Shown here: positions 43,329 through 52,559 of the stretch, in pieces
How the letters are laid out: each line of letters opens with the position of its first letter
How positions within the stretch are numbered: position 1 is the stretch's first letter
From: Planctomycetota bacterium
GTDB taxonomy: Bacteria > Planctomycetota > UBA8742 > UBA2392
Length of the DNA: 64,000 nucleotides
Assembly (NCBI GenBank): GCA_020849795.1
Contig: JADZFR010000022.1
Location: 126,879-190,878 of the forward strand
Reading direction: 5' to 3'
The notes under the pieces: model-generated
Seen by the model: only the letters and a program-made list of their open reading frames with translations
Database searches by the model: none
What the model was told of the DNA's origin: nothing
Translations under genes and position numbers: made by a program

Positions 43329-45095
43329 CTAGAGCCCGCCGTAGAAGGGCCTGCGGGCGAGCTCGGCGTATTTGGGCTGGGTATTCTGCGGGTCGGCGCG
43401 GCGCATCACGATGTATGGCCCGGCGACTACGCCGTCGAGTCCCTGGTCGCGCCAGCTTTCCCGCGCGTCCTGAATCGTGCGCGTGAGCTGCCCCCGCCGG
43501 TTCAGCCAGGGCGTGCACAATAGCGGTGTGCGGCCTGCCGCCTTGCGAAACGCTTTCAACAGCGACGCCGTGGCCGGGTCCGCCGATTCGTAAATCACTT
43601 GCACCGGCACCGGCGCGTTCGGGTTCATGCGTCCTGTCCAGACCTGAGGTCGGCGCGGCTTCAGCCAGTACTCGCCAACAGGCTTGGGTGGCATCTTTTC
43701 GGTACCCAGAAACTCCGCCTGCAACTCGGTATCCAGCACCAGCGTTGGCACTTCGTGCCAGAACACGTCGGGCCGCGCGTGCTGCTGCAACGCGCTACGC
43801 AACTCCGGCAGGTCGCCGCGGCACAGCAGCGAACGATTGCCAAGTCCCAGCCGCGAGAGGTCCACGCGCCCGGTAATTCGCGCCAGCACTGCGCCACCAG
43901 CCAGCAACTCAGCGGCTCGCCGTTCAATATGTTCAGGCTGGTCGATCCATACGCCGCCCCTGGCCTGTTCACTGCGTGCGAAATCGGCGCATTCGCTTTC
44001 GCTGGCGTCGGTGCCCAGCCGGGGCTGACCCAGCGGCAAGACATGCTCAACACCGGCCTTCTCGGCCAGCGCCATGATGGCGGCGCCCACGGCATTGCCT
44101 GCGTCGGTGGGGGCGGGGCAGATCGAAAGCTGTCGGGCGCGCGTACCCGCCACCAGCGCCGGGTACAGCGAGCGCAGCCCGAACACACTGCCGGTAAGCA
44201 CAATGTTCTCGCAGGCGGTTTTCAGAGCGCAGCGATCAATCCACTGGGAAAGAAAGTCCTCGAGAAACTGCCGCGTCGCGCCGGCAATGTGGTCAAAGCG
44301 GCGGCGGCGCAGGTGCGTGCGCAGAAACTCGACACAGTCGTACGTCTCAGGCAGATTGCCCGAGCGCCGCCAGTTGAGCGGCAGCAGCGGATCAAACTCA
44401 AACAGGATGGAAAGGCGTTTGGTCACCTTGGAAAGCTGCAAGCCGCGCGAAAGCGCACCCAAGTCCATCAGCAGGCTTTCGTCGCGCTCAGGCACCATGC
44501 CCAGCATGTACGTGATCGTTTCCAGAAACGCGCCAAGGCTGTTGTCCTCGTCGATCGTCGCCACCCGATCAAGCCGCCCTCCGCGGCTGACATGGACGCT
44601 GGCGGCGATGCCATCCCCCGAATTCTCGCACACCAGCACCAGCAGGCGCCCATCCGGTGCGTGTGTGCTGGCTGCGGCAATCGCAGCCTGCGCCAGATGA
44701 TGGTCGATAAAGGTGCTGCGGTCCGCCCGCAGCCCGAGTTTGTCCAGCGGCTTCAGGCGTTCGCGTCGTGACGGTTTGCGCCCGCTGAAGGGCACGGCAC
44801 TGCGCAAGATGCGTTTTGTGACGCCTCGGAACGTCCCTGACTCGGCGAACTGCTTCAGCAGTTCGCGGCGGGTACGGCGCTGGGGCAGGTGCTGGCCCGC
44901 AAACGCGATCACATCCACGTCTTCGCCGCGCAAACCCTCGACCGCCAGCAACTGTTCTGTGGCCATGCGCGGAAAGCCGCTGATCTCGAACGGGTCGTCC
45001 ACATAGTCGGCTTCAAAGCCCACGCGCACGGTTGCGCCATCGCGCAGCAACGCCACGCTGGGGTCTTTGCCGTCATGGATTCCGAGGACGAGCAT
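43329..45095 (-). CDS. carbamoyltransferase-family protein with eroded motifs
   Basis: 588 aa with the NodU/CmcH/TobZ layout. An N-terminal Kae1-like domain opens VLGIHDGKDPSVALLRDGATV and has DHHLAQAAIAAAS and CENSGDGIAAS. A C-terminal carbamoyltransferase-type part follows, with ITGRVDLSRLGLGNRSLL. The metal-binding H-x3-H of the canonical HHxxHA has become HHLAQ, and the carbamoyl-site motif GRMExGPRALGNRS is reduced to GRVDLSRLGLGNRS. Thus the enzyme may be inactive or altered. It converges with the pseudo-ALDH gene (10 bp between stops) and is divergent from pdxJ. Active homologues make O-carbamoyl groups on antibiotics or nodulation factors. Confidence 0.78.
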   Translation of the reverse strand: MLVLGIHDGKDPSVALLRDGATVRVGFEADYVDDPFEISGFPRMATEQLLAVEGLRGEDVDVIAFAGQHLPQRRTRRELLKQFAESGTFRGVTKRILRSAVPFSGRKPSRRERLKPLDKLGLRADRSTFIDHHLAQAAIAAASTHAPDGRLLVLVCENSGDGIAASVHVSRGGRLDRVATIDEDNSLGAFLETITYMLGMVPERDESLLMDLGALSRGLQLSKVTKRLSILFEFDPLLPLNWRRSGNLPETYDCVEFLRTHLRRRRFDHIAGATRQFLEDFLSQWIDRCALKTACENIVLTGSVFGLRSLYPALVAGTRARQLSICPAPTDAGNAVGAAIMALAEKAGVEHVLPLGQPRLGTDASESECADFARSEQARGGVWIDQPEHIERRAAELLAGGAVLARITGRVDLSRLGLGNRSLLCRGDLPELRSALQQHARPDVFWHEVPTLVLDTELQAEFLGTEKMPPKPVGEYWLKPRRPQVWTGRMNPNAPVPVQVIYESADPATASLLKAFRKAAGRTPLLCTPWLNRRGQLTRTIQDARESWRDQGLDGVVAGPYIVMRRADPQNTQPKYAELARRPFYGGL

Positions 45096-45145
45096 GCAGT
45101 TGAAAGTATAGTGCCAGCCGACCGGCTTTGGGAACGGGGTAGAGA

Positions 45146-45859
45146 ATGACCTTGCTTGGCCTGAACATCGACCACGTTGCTACCCTGCGCAACGCTCGCG
45201 GCGGCGCCGAGCCGGACCCGGTGCAAGCCGCCCTGATCGCCGAGGAGAGCGGCGCCGACAGCATCGTCTGTCACCTGCGCGAAGACCGCCGACACATCCG
45301 GGATGCGGACGTGCGGCGTCTGCGTGACAGCGTAAGAACCAGCCTGCAGCTTGAGATGGCACTGCACCCGGAGGTGATTGCCGTTGCGCTTGCGATCAAG
45401 CCGCTCGAGGTGATGGTTGTGCCCGAGCGGCGCGAAGAAGTCACGACCGAGGGCGGGTTCGACTGCATCCGCCACAGCCGCCAGCTGGGCGACGCAATCG
45501 CGAGATTTCGCACAGCAGGCATTGGCGTCAGCGTGTTTATTGACGCAGACCCCGAGCAGGTTGCGCAGGCGCACGCGCTTGGCGCGCACACGATTGAGCT
45601 GCATACGGGGCCGTACTGCCACGCGGCCGATGCCGAGCCCGAACTTGTGCGTCTTGAGGCGGCGGCCGCGCAGGGCAAGTCACGTGGCCTTGAGGTCCAC
45701 GCCGGGCACGGGCTGAACTACACGAACATCCAGCGCCTGTTGCGGCGCGTGCCGGTGAGCAAGGTGAATATCGGGCACAGCGTTGTGAGCCGGTCGATCT
45801 TCACGGGCTTTGCAGCAGCGGTGCGCGAGATGAAGTCGTTGATTGAGTCAGCCGGCTAG
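45146..45859 (+). CDS. pdxJ: pyridoxine 5'-phosphate synthase
   Basis: 237 aa, standard length. Last step of the DXP-dependent vitamin B6 pathway, condensing 3-amino-1-hydroxyacetone phosphate with deoxyxylulose phosphate. LGLNIDHVATLRNARGG, HLREDRRHI, LEMA, VPERREEVTTEGGFD, FIDADPEQ, IELHTGPY and EVHAGHGLNY are the expected motifs, followed by the phosphate-binding NIGHSVV. GGGGTAGAG ribosome site before the ATG. Its stop shares the palindrome CTAG with the convergent gene's stop. Confidence 0.96.
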   Translation: MTLLGLNIDHVATLRNARGGAEPDPVQAALIAEESGADSIVCHLREDRRHIRDADVRRLRDSVRTSLQLEMALHPEVIAVALAIKPLEVMVVPERREEVTTEGGFDCIRHSRQLGDAIARFRTAGIGVSVFIDADPEQVAQAHALGAHTIELHTGPYCHAADAEPELVRLEAAAAQGKSRGLEVHAGHGLNYTNIQRLLRRVPVSKVNIGHSVVSRSIFTGFAAAVREMKSLIESAG

Positions 45860-47568
45860 CGGCAACGGGCGCAAAGTTCGGCGGCGCTGCGTGTCCACCA
45901 GCCTGCTGGCTGCAGCGAGGTGAAGCGCGCAAAGTAATCCAGCGCCTTCTGAAAACTTCCGGCACGCATATGCAGCACGGCTGCGCTGTACAGATAACGC
46001 GGGCTGGCCGGATCCAGCTTGACGGCATCCTCCATCGCCGGCAGCACCGTTGCCTTCAGGGCTTCGGCCTCTCGCGCGCCATTCAGCCATTCAAGCAGTG
46101 CCCGCCGGTATGACCGGTCGGCAGAATCCGGCTGTCGGCTCAGCTTGCGCATTTCTGCAGTGATGCGCGTCGCTGCCAACCCGACAAACTCCGGCGGCAG
46201 CCACGGGGCATCCTTGGCAGGCGCGATGGTGCTTTCAAACCAATGCCGGGCCTCGCGTGCCAGCGCGTTGCCTTCGCGCGTTTCATGCGTCATCCAGGCC
46301 AGGTAGTCGTGCACGAAGGCGTTTTTCAGTTTCAGTTTGCTTCGCAGCCGGCCGTCGGCGTGGGCGCCGGCACGGTACGATTCGAGCAAGCGGCCGTCTC
46401 CTTCTTCGGTGTCAATGTGCAGGCGAAACATCACCGCGGCGTGGGCAAGGCTCGCGACGGGTTCGCTGGGACAGCGGCGGGGAATCACCATGCGGTTGCG
46501 CGCGGGGTCATAGACGCCCAGGCCTGTGCCGGGAGCCAGCAGCACCGACGGCGCGTCGAAACGGCTCTGCTGCACCGGCATGAACAGCCGTGGGTCATAG
46601 GTCAGGACATGGTCGAGCGCGCCGGCAGCATCGTCAGCGGAGATCAGTGGCATGCCCAGCAGCGGTAGAGCCTGCTCGGGCACGCCGGAGTAGCGGGCAG
46701 CCAGGCGCACCAGCGCACGCACATCACCAAGCTCGGCGTGCAATGCTGCGCGCACTTCGTCGGCGGTGGCGGCGCGACGGCTGTCCTCAGTTTCGGCAAG
46801 GTCGCCCTCAACGTCGCGGCGCACAGCCTGCAACTCAAGCAGGTGCGAAATGCTCTCCACGACTGCTTCGGCGGCGGCTTCCATCAGCGCCGCGCCCTCG
46901 GGGTCCTGGCGCTGCATCGGTGCCGCATGCTTGCGTATGGCATCGCGACGCGTGGTCATGAAGTCGCGAATCTCGCGCCACTCGGCGGCGTCCTTGGCAT
47001 CGGGCGAGCGCACGCCGCGCATGCGGCGCTCCAGCCGTACGTAAGACTCAAGTTGCTCATCCATTTCACTGAACAGGCGCAGCACCTGCTGGGCAACAGG
47101 GCTGGCGTCGAACAGTTCGAGGCAGCGCCGGTCTCGAAAGCGCACGTGCAGCAAGTGTGTTTCGGGCCATTCGCGGATGTCGCGACTGATCAGTTCAAGG
47201 CGCGCCTTCAGGCGCTCCAGAATCGGCATGCGCAGCACGGCGCGATACGAGTCTTCAAGCGCGTGGTGCGCGAGACGAAATCGGCCGGGTCCGTCGGCCA
47301 GCTTGCGTGATGCGTCGGCAAGGGCGGGGTGATCAAATAGTCCAAGGTCAATCAGCCGGGTGGCGTCGTCAGACAGCGCCAGCGTTTCGCCCGGCGGATC
47401 CTGCACGGCACTTGCGCAGGCCTGGCGCGCGGCGCGCCAATAGGCTTCCTCGACGTGTGCCCGAAGTTCGGCGTTGGGCGGCGCGTCGGCGGAAAGTTCC
47501 CGCGCCTCCTCAAGCTCAAGGCCGTGCAGGTATTCGTCCAGCAGCGCGTGCAGCTCGGGTTCAGGCAT
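45856..47568 (-). CDS. hypothetical cytosolic protein with C-terminal helical repeats
   Basis: 570 aa, no signal or membrane segments. Mostly alpha-helical with Ala/Arg/Leu/Glu-rich stretches. The C-terminal ~120 residues resemble TPR units (ALLEWLNGAREAEALKATVLPAM; DPASPRYLYSAAVLHMRAGSFQKALDYFARF). The middle (ISHLLELQAVRRDVEGDLAETE) could be coiled coil. No catalytic motif recognised. It starts 3 bp after the stop of tyrA, so the two are co-transcribed. Its stop overlaps pdxJ's stop by 4 bp in an antisense CTAG. Confidence 0.72.
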   Translation of the reverse strand: MPEPELHALLDEYLHGLELEEARELSADAPPNAELRAHVEEAYWRAARQACASAVQDPPGETLALSDDATRLIDLGLFDHPALADASRKLADGPGRFRLAHHALEDSYRAVLRMPILERLKARLELISRDIREWPETHLLHVRFRDRRCLELFDASPVAQQVLRLFSEMDEQLESYVRLERRMRGVRSPDAKDAAEWREIRDFMTTRRDAIRKHAAPMQRQDPEGAALMEAAAEAVVESISHLLELQAVRRDVEGDLAETEDSRRAATADEVRAALHAELGDVRALVRLAARYSGVPEQALPLLGMPLISADDAAGALDHVLTYDPRLFMPVQQSRFDAPSVLLAPGTGLGVYDPARNRMVIPRRCPSEPVASLAHAAVMFRLHIDTEEGDGRLLESYRAGAHADGRLRSKLKLKNAFVHDYLAWMTHETREGNALAREARHWFESTIAPAKDAPWLPPEFVGLAATRITAEMRKLSRQPDSADRSYRRALLEWLNGAREAEALKATVLPAMEDAVKLDPASPRYLYSAAVLHMRAGSFQKALDYFARFTSLQPAGWWTRSAAELCARCR

Positions 47569-47571
47569 CGC

Positions 47572-48717
47572 CTACTCGCCCGCCTCAGGGCCGATGACTG
47601 ACGCCCGGAGCATATCTCGGCGCAGGTCGTTCGCGCGCTGAAACAAGTGCGTCACGTGGTCGCCAAGTCCAAGCGCGATTTCCATCTCCGTCAGGTATGA
47701 CCGAAGGCGCTGGATCTCGCCGACCACGTCGCTGCGGCTGGCGGCCAGCAATTCCTGCCAGAGTTCGCCCGAAGATTCAGCCAGGCGCGTCATCTCGCGC
47801 AGTGCGGGCCCCGCGATGCCGTGGTCGCGGCCGCCGATCGTCAGCATCAGCGCAACGGCAACAAGCTGTGGCAGATGGCTGACGGCGGGAATGATGCGGT
47901 CATGTTCTTCGGCGGTCAGCAGCTGCACTGCCCCGCCGATCGATTCGACCAGTCGTTGCAGCACCCGTAGGCGGTCTGCGGGCACATCGGGCTCGGGCGC
48001 CAGCACCCATGCGCGGCCATCGAACAGGTCGGCGCTGCTGTTTGCGAAGCCCGACACGGCTTTGCCCGCCATAGGATGCCCGCCGACGAACAACGGCCCG
48101 GGCCCGGCAAACAGCGTGCGGGCCTTGTCGCAGATCGCGCGCTTGACACCGCCGACGTCGGTGATGATGCAGTGGTCCGAAACGTCATTCAGCAGCACGC
48201 CAAGCAGCTCAAGGTTTCGCGACGGCGACGCGCATAGAAACACGACAGCTGCATCGCCGACGGCCTTCGCGCCATCGGCGGCGGTGTGCAGCGACTTGAA
48301 CAGTCCGGACTTGCGCGGGGCCTCCAGGCGCTCTGCCAGGTCGATGCCGACAAGGGTGTGGTCCGGCTGCGCGCGTTTGAGCGCTCTTGCGATGCTGCCG
48401 CCGACAAGCCCCAGCCCAACGATGGCGATGCGCATCGGCGGGAGCTCGGCCCCGGACATGCGCCGCTTGACGGCTGCGCGCGAAGCGTCGAGCACCTGCT
48501 GCATCCATGCCGCAGCCTCTGAAGCATGCAGGGGTGCGGGGGCGTGTTCGCGGGCGTACTCCGTTACTGCCGCCTCGCGCTGTGCATCGCGCAGTGGCAG
48601 GCGCAACGCCTGTTTTGCCTCATTGATCTCAAGCGCGACGCCCAGCCTTCGGGCCAGCAGCTCAACCAGCTGGCGGTCGATGGCGTCAATCTGTTCGCGC
48701 AGCTCATTGATTTCCAT
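47572..48717 (-). CDS. tyrA: bifunctional chorismate mutase / prephenate dehydrogenase
   Basis: 381 aa. Residues 1-88 are an AroQ-type chorismate mutase (LREQIDAIDRQLVELLARRLGV, the AroQ opening). Residues ~94-381 are prephenate dehydrogenase: Rossmann motif GLGLVGGSIA (101-110), TDVGGVKRAI, GGHPMAGKAVSGF with the catalytic His, and the helical dimerisation part ending MTRLAESSGELWQELLAASR. Together they convert chorismate to 4-hydroxyphenylpyruvate for tyrosine. E. coli TyrA has the same domain order. It is separated from secDF by a terminator. Confidence 0.93.
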   Translation of the reverse strand: MEINELREQIDAIDRQLVELLARRLGVALEINEAKQALRLPLRDAQREAAVTEYAREHAPAPLHASEAAAWMQQVLDASRAAVKRRMSGAELPPMRIAIVGLGLVGGSIARALKRAQPDHTLVGIDLAERLEAPRKSGLFKSLHTAADGAKAVGDAAVVFLCASPSRNLELLGVLLNDVSDHCIITDVGGVKRAICDKARTLFAGPGPLFVGGHPMAGKAVSGFANSSADLFDGRAWVLAPEPDVPADRLRVLQRLVESIGGAVQLLTAEEHDRIIPAVSHLPQLVAVALMLTIGGRDHGIAGPALREMTRLAESSGELWQELLAASRSDVVGEIQRLRSYLTEMEIALGLGDHVTHLFQRANDLRRDMLRASVIGPEAGE

Positions 48718-48768
48718 CGAACCACCTCGGCTTCAGGCAACGACCGACAAATATGCGCGACAAGAGAA

Positions 48769-48801
48769 CGGGCGAAAACGGTGCCAGCCCATTTTCGCCC
48801 G
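48769..48801 (-). terminator. terminator after secDF
   Basis: CGGGCGAAAA (48769-48778) pairs with TTTTCGCCCG (48792-48801), a perfect 10-bp stem with a 13-nt loop. On the minus strand it lies 25 bp after the secDF stop and is followed by TTCTCTTG. It separates secDF from tyrA. Confidence 0.65.
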
Positions 48802-48826
48802 ATTGTATGCAGTTCCTTTCCAGCCG

Positions 48827-51800
48827 TCATGCCTGCTTGTCGGATGGGGTATCGTTCTTCTTGGGCTCTTCGCCCTCTTCTTCCTCTTCTTCTGCTTCGT
48901 CCTGTGGTGGCTCGCTGTCTTCGGATGCCGCAAGAGCCTTGGCGGCTGCGCGTTCGACTTCGATTGCCTCTTCGTCAGCCATATCCAGCAAGTCACCGGA
49001 TCCGCGCTTGTCGAGCAGCAGCAGCACCGGTGCCGCGATGAACACCGACGAGAACGTGCCCATGACCACGCCCACGAAGATCACGAAGCTGAACGATGCG
49101 AGCAGCGGCCCGCCGAACATCATCATGATGGCGGTGCTGGTGAGCGTTGTTCCACCGGTCATCAGTGTGCGCGGCAGCATGAAGTTAGCGGCCTGGTTGA
49201 TGATGTCACGCAATGGCGTCTTGCCGCCTGTAGCGAGGCGGTCCTTTTTCAGACTTTCTCGAATGCGGTCGAAGTTCACGATCACGTCGTTGAGTGCATA
49301 ACCGATGACGGTCATGACCGCCGCGACGATCACCAGGTCAATCTTCATGTCCGCGCCCAGTGTGTCGGCAATCGCCAGCGCCGACAGCGTCACCGTTACG
49401 TCGAAGATCAGGGCTGCAATGGCTGCAACGCCCCATGCCAGGCTGGCAAAGCGCACACGCATATAGATCACGATGACCACGAGCGCTGCCAGCACGGCAA
49501 ACAGGGCGCGCCATTGCATTTCGTCCGCCACCGTCGCGCCGATAGCGCTGGAGAGCAGGAAGCGCTTGCTGATCTCGTTGCCCTCGCCGCCATTCTCAGC
49601 AATCCACTTGGCGATCGACGCGTGCAACTGGCTTTCGACCTGCGAAAAGTGCTGCGGGTCAGTCGGGTTTTCGCTGAATGTGGTTTCGCCGCTGGTGAGC
49701 TCGAATCCGGCCGCTCGTTCGGCGTCAGGGTTCAAGGCAGTGACCTTCAAGGACAAGCCGGTGACCACAGACGCGCGTTCAATAAACTCACTGAACTCGG
49801 TGACGTTGACAGGTTCAAGCAGGATGACCTTGACCAGCAGGATGCCCTTGGTGGGGAACTGGCTGAACGTTGCGTTGCCCTCAAGGTTGACGTGTTCGGA
49901 ATCCTGCCAGAAGTACTTCATGACCGCGGCCTTGAAGGCGTCGTAGCGCTTGACGAGGTCGGACTCGTCGCTCACGGGTACCTTCAACGCGCGGACAGAC
50001 ATGGTCTGGCGGTCACCGGCGGCGCCGGGCGTGAAGCTCACTTCAATGTCGCCGGGCGCGACTTCACCAAACCAGGTACCCATCTTGGCGCGTGCCGCGT
50101 TGCGGTCGTTGCCCCACGAGCGGTCCTTGATCAGCCACATCTTGTCGAAGTCTTCGGGGTAGAGTTCGCGGAACTTTTCGGCGTCTTTCAACACCAGCGC
50201 GAACTTGGCTTCAAACGTGGATTCGCGCACCGCTGCCGCGCGCGCGGTCCAGCCGTCTTCTACAAGTTTCTCGGCCAGGATTTCCTCGATGTTTGTGCGC
50301 AGCGTGGCGGTCATTTCCTCGGGCGGAGTATTGAGCCACTCGTCGCGCATCGGGAAGCGCAGGTCGAACCGGTCGGCGCCACCGCCTTCCGGGGTGTTAC
50401 CCAGCCGGAAAACCGGCTGGATTTCCATGCCGTTTGCCCACTCGTACTTGGGCTCGCCGGTAGATTCATCGACCAGCAAGGCCGCCAGCTCATCCCGTTC
50501 GTAACCCTTGTCTGTCTGCACGCGGAAGGCGTAACCGCCGCGAAACTCCATGCCCAGCACCGACTGGCCCAGGTTCATCAGCAGCACCAGCCCCAGCAGG
50601 CTGGCGATGATGCCCACGGGCACGGCGATCTTCATGCCGCCAACAAAGTTGATGTTGCGGTTTTCCAGCCAGCTCAGGCTCTGCATCGAGAAGCGGAGGT
50701 CGCGCTTGATCGAGAGCATGCCCATGATCATTGAGCGATAGGCCGGGATGTTGGCATACAGCGTGGCCACGATGCCGATGGCGACCGTCAGCGCAAAACC
50801 CTGCACAGGGCCGGAACCCACCTTGTAGAGAATGAGTGCGGTAAGCAGCGTGGTGATATTGCTGTCGATAATGGCGGAGAATGCGTTCTTGAAGCCTTCT
50901 TCGGCTGCTGCCCTCGTTGGCATGCCTCGGGCCAGCTCTTCTCGCATTCGTTCGTTGATCAAAATGTTACCGTCGATCGCCATGCCGAAAGTCAGCACCA
51001 GGCCCGCGATGCCCGGCAGCGTGAGCGTGCCCAGGCCGACCGACATCGCGCCCATGATCAGGACAATGATGGTCAGCAGGTTGAACACCACCAGCAAGCC
51101 CAGGCCGCGATACAGCCACAAGGCAAACAGGAACACGAAGATCGCTGCGATCACGAAGCTCCAGAGCCCGCGCTTGACGGCTTCGGCGCCTTCGCTGGGG
51201 CCGACGGTTTCTTCGCCTTCCAGCACAAGCTTCACGTTCAACGAGCCGGACTTGAGCACATTGATGATGTCGTCGCGTTCTTTGGCGTTGAAATCTCCGC
51301 TCAGCTGCACGGCGCCGCTGATCGTGTCCTTGATGCTGTATGCGCTGAACACCTTCTCATCGATCAGGACTGCAAGCAGTCGCGGGTCTTCGCCGCCGGC
51401 TGCAAGTTCTTTGTGCGTGCGTGACAAGTTTTCAAAGCGGGCTACGGCCAGACCCTTGAGCTCGAAGCTGACGGCCATGCGGCCCTGTTGGTCGGTGGAC
51501 GCCTGGATGTTCTGCAGGTCTTTGCCGGTGATGTCGTACTCGTCGATCATCTGGACGGGCACGTACTTCTTGCCGTCGCGCTCCTTTACCAGCGCGCTGG
51601 TGGTCGCGTCGTCGCGGTCAAGTTCGATCCACTTGTACTTGTAGCTCTCTTCTTTGGGGAACTCGCCGACGTTCAGGCGCGTGAAGTCACTGTCCTCGGC
51701 GGCCAGCACCCGCATTTCAAGCTTGCCGGTAGTTTCCAGCAGCTGCTTGTAGCGGTCGGTCTCGGAGGCGGTGGCGAATTCGGGCAGCTTGACCTCGATG

Positions 51801-52453
51801 CGTTCGTCGCCGACGGGCACGATGTTCAATTCGGTAATGCCCGTGGCACCGAGGCGGCGGTTCAGGGTCTCAATCGTCGGGCCGACAAGGTCCTTGTCTT
51901 CCTTGCGCTGCTTGGCGCTGGACCAGCGGGTGTAGAAGCGCTTCAGCGCATCGGCATGGCCTTCGTCAAAGCTGCCGGGCACGCGCAGCAAGGCGTAGTC
52001 TTCGTCGGCCCACTCGTTCAGCCGCAACTCGCCGCCTTCGATCACGCGCCCAAACTTGGCGCGAGCCTCAGGCGAAAGGCGGTCCATAGATTCACTCAAT
52101 GGCGCGAGCAACTCGTTGACGCTGCGCTCTGCCTCTTCCATGTCCTGCTGCTTCAGCACATAGCGCAGCGAACTGCCGCCCTTGAGGTCCTGCCCCAGGT
52201 TCCACTTGTAATCGTGCAACGGCCAGCGAAAGCGCGAACCGACGGTCAGCTTTCCGCTCTTGTCGCGGTCCCGCAGTTCAAAGTCCAAGCCGCCGAATTC
52301 GTCCTTGTCGACGACGCCGTCCTCATTCTTGTCGTACTCGACAAGGAACTCTTCGTCGATTTCCGCAGGGTTCGGGCCCGGCTTCGGAATTGCCAGGTAG
52401 ATGCCCATGGCGACCAGGATCAACGGATGCCAGCGACGGAGAATGTCCCACAT
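48827..52453 (-). CDS. secDF: fused protein translocase subunit SecDF with EF-hand and long insertions
   Basis: 1208 aa, much longer than usual fused SecDF. It pulls exported proteins through SecYEG using the proton gradient. Domain order: TM1 (~9-25); a short insert with a canonical EF-hand loop D41-K-N43-E-D45-G-V-V-D49-K-D-E52 and a degenerate second one (62-73); the SecD signature LGQDLKGGSSLRYVL (86-100); periplasmic P1; TM2-6 of SecD; the SecF half (TM, GMEFRGGYAF, then a periplasmic insert of several hundred residues); TM8-12; an acidic C-terminal tail. An AAGGG ribosome site precedes the ATG. It belongs to the nusA-infB-yajC-secDF series. Ca2+ sensitivity is a plausible but untested idea. 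Confidence 0.93.
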   Translation of the reverse strand: MWDILRRWHPLILVAMGIYLAIPKPGPNPAEIDEEFLVEYDKNEDGVVDKDEFGGLDFELRDRDKSGKLTVGSRFRWPLHDYKWNLGQDLKGGSSLRYVLKQQDMEEAERSVNELLAPLSESMDRLSPEARAKFGRVIEGGELRLNEWADEDYALLRVPGSFDEGHADALKRFYTRWSSAKQRKEDKDLVGPTIETLNRRLGATGITELNIVPVGDERIEVKLPEFATASETDRYKQLLETTGKLEMRVLAAEDSDFTRLNVGEFPKEESYKYKWIELDRDDATTSALVKERDGKKYVPVQMIDEYDITGKDLQNIQASTDQQGRMAVSFELKGLAVARFENLSRTHKELAAGGEDPRLLAVLIDEKVFSAYSIKDTISGAVQLSGDFNAKERDDIINVLKSGSLNVKLVLEGEETVGPSEGAEAVKRGLWSFVIAAIFVFLFALWLYRGLGLLVVFNLLTIIVLIMGAMSVGLGTLTLPGIAGLVLTFGMAIDGNILINERMREELARGMPTRAAAEEGFKNAFSAIIDSNITTLLTALILYKVGSGPVQGFALTVAIGIVATLYANIPAYRSMIMGMLSIKRDLRFSMQSLSWLENRNINFVGGMKIAVPVGIIASLLGLVLLMNLGQSVLGMEFRGGYAFRVQTDKGYERDELAALLVDESTGEPKYEWANGMEIQPVFRLGNTPEGGGADRFDLRFPMRDEWLNTPPEEMTATLRTNIEEILAEKLVEDGWTARAAAVRESTFEAKFALVLKDAEKFRELYPEDFDKMWLIKDRSWGNDRNAARAKMGTWFGEVAPGDIEVSFTPGAAGDRQTMSVRALKVPVSDESDLVKRYDAFKAAVMKYFWQDSEHVNLEGNATFSQFPTKGILLVKVILLEPVNVTEFSEFIERASVVTGLSLKVTALNPDAERAAGFELTSGETTFSENPTDPQHFSQVESQLHASIAKWIAENGGEGNEISKRFLLSSAIGATVADEMQWRALFAVLAALVVIVIYMRVRFASLAWGVAAIAALIFDVTVTLSALAIADTLGADMKIDLVIVAAVMTVIGYALNDVIVNFDRIRESLKKDRLATGGKTPLRDIINQAANFMLPRTLMTGGTTLTSTAIMMMFGGPLLASFSFVIFVGVVMGTFSSVFIAAPVLLLLDKRGSGDLLDMADEEAIEVERAAAKALAASEDSEPPQDEAEEEEEEGEEPKKNDTPSDKQA

Positions 52454-52559
52454 AGGTATGCCCTTGTTCGTGCGCAGCGCGCACAGGAGTCCGGTTCAAA
52501 ATGTGAATTCGACAGTGAGGATGTCGGATGCAAGGCCGGTGCCCGGCGCGATCCGAGAT

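Noticed and set aside
47816..50734. Very long open frame (972 codons) on the plus strand, antisense to tyrA and secDF
   Set aside because: The minus strand carries clear TyrA and SecDF motifs throughout. The antisense frame is His/Arg/Gln-rich low-complexity and arises from GC-rich codon bias.
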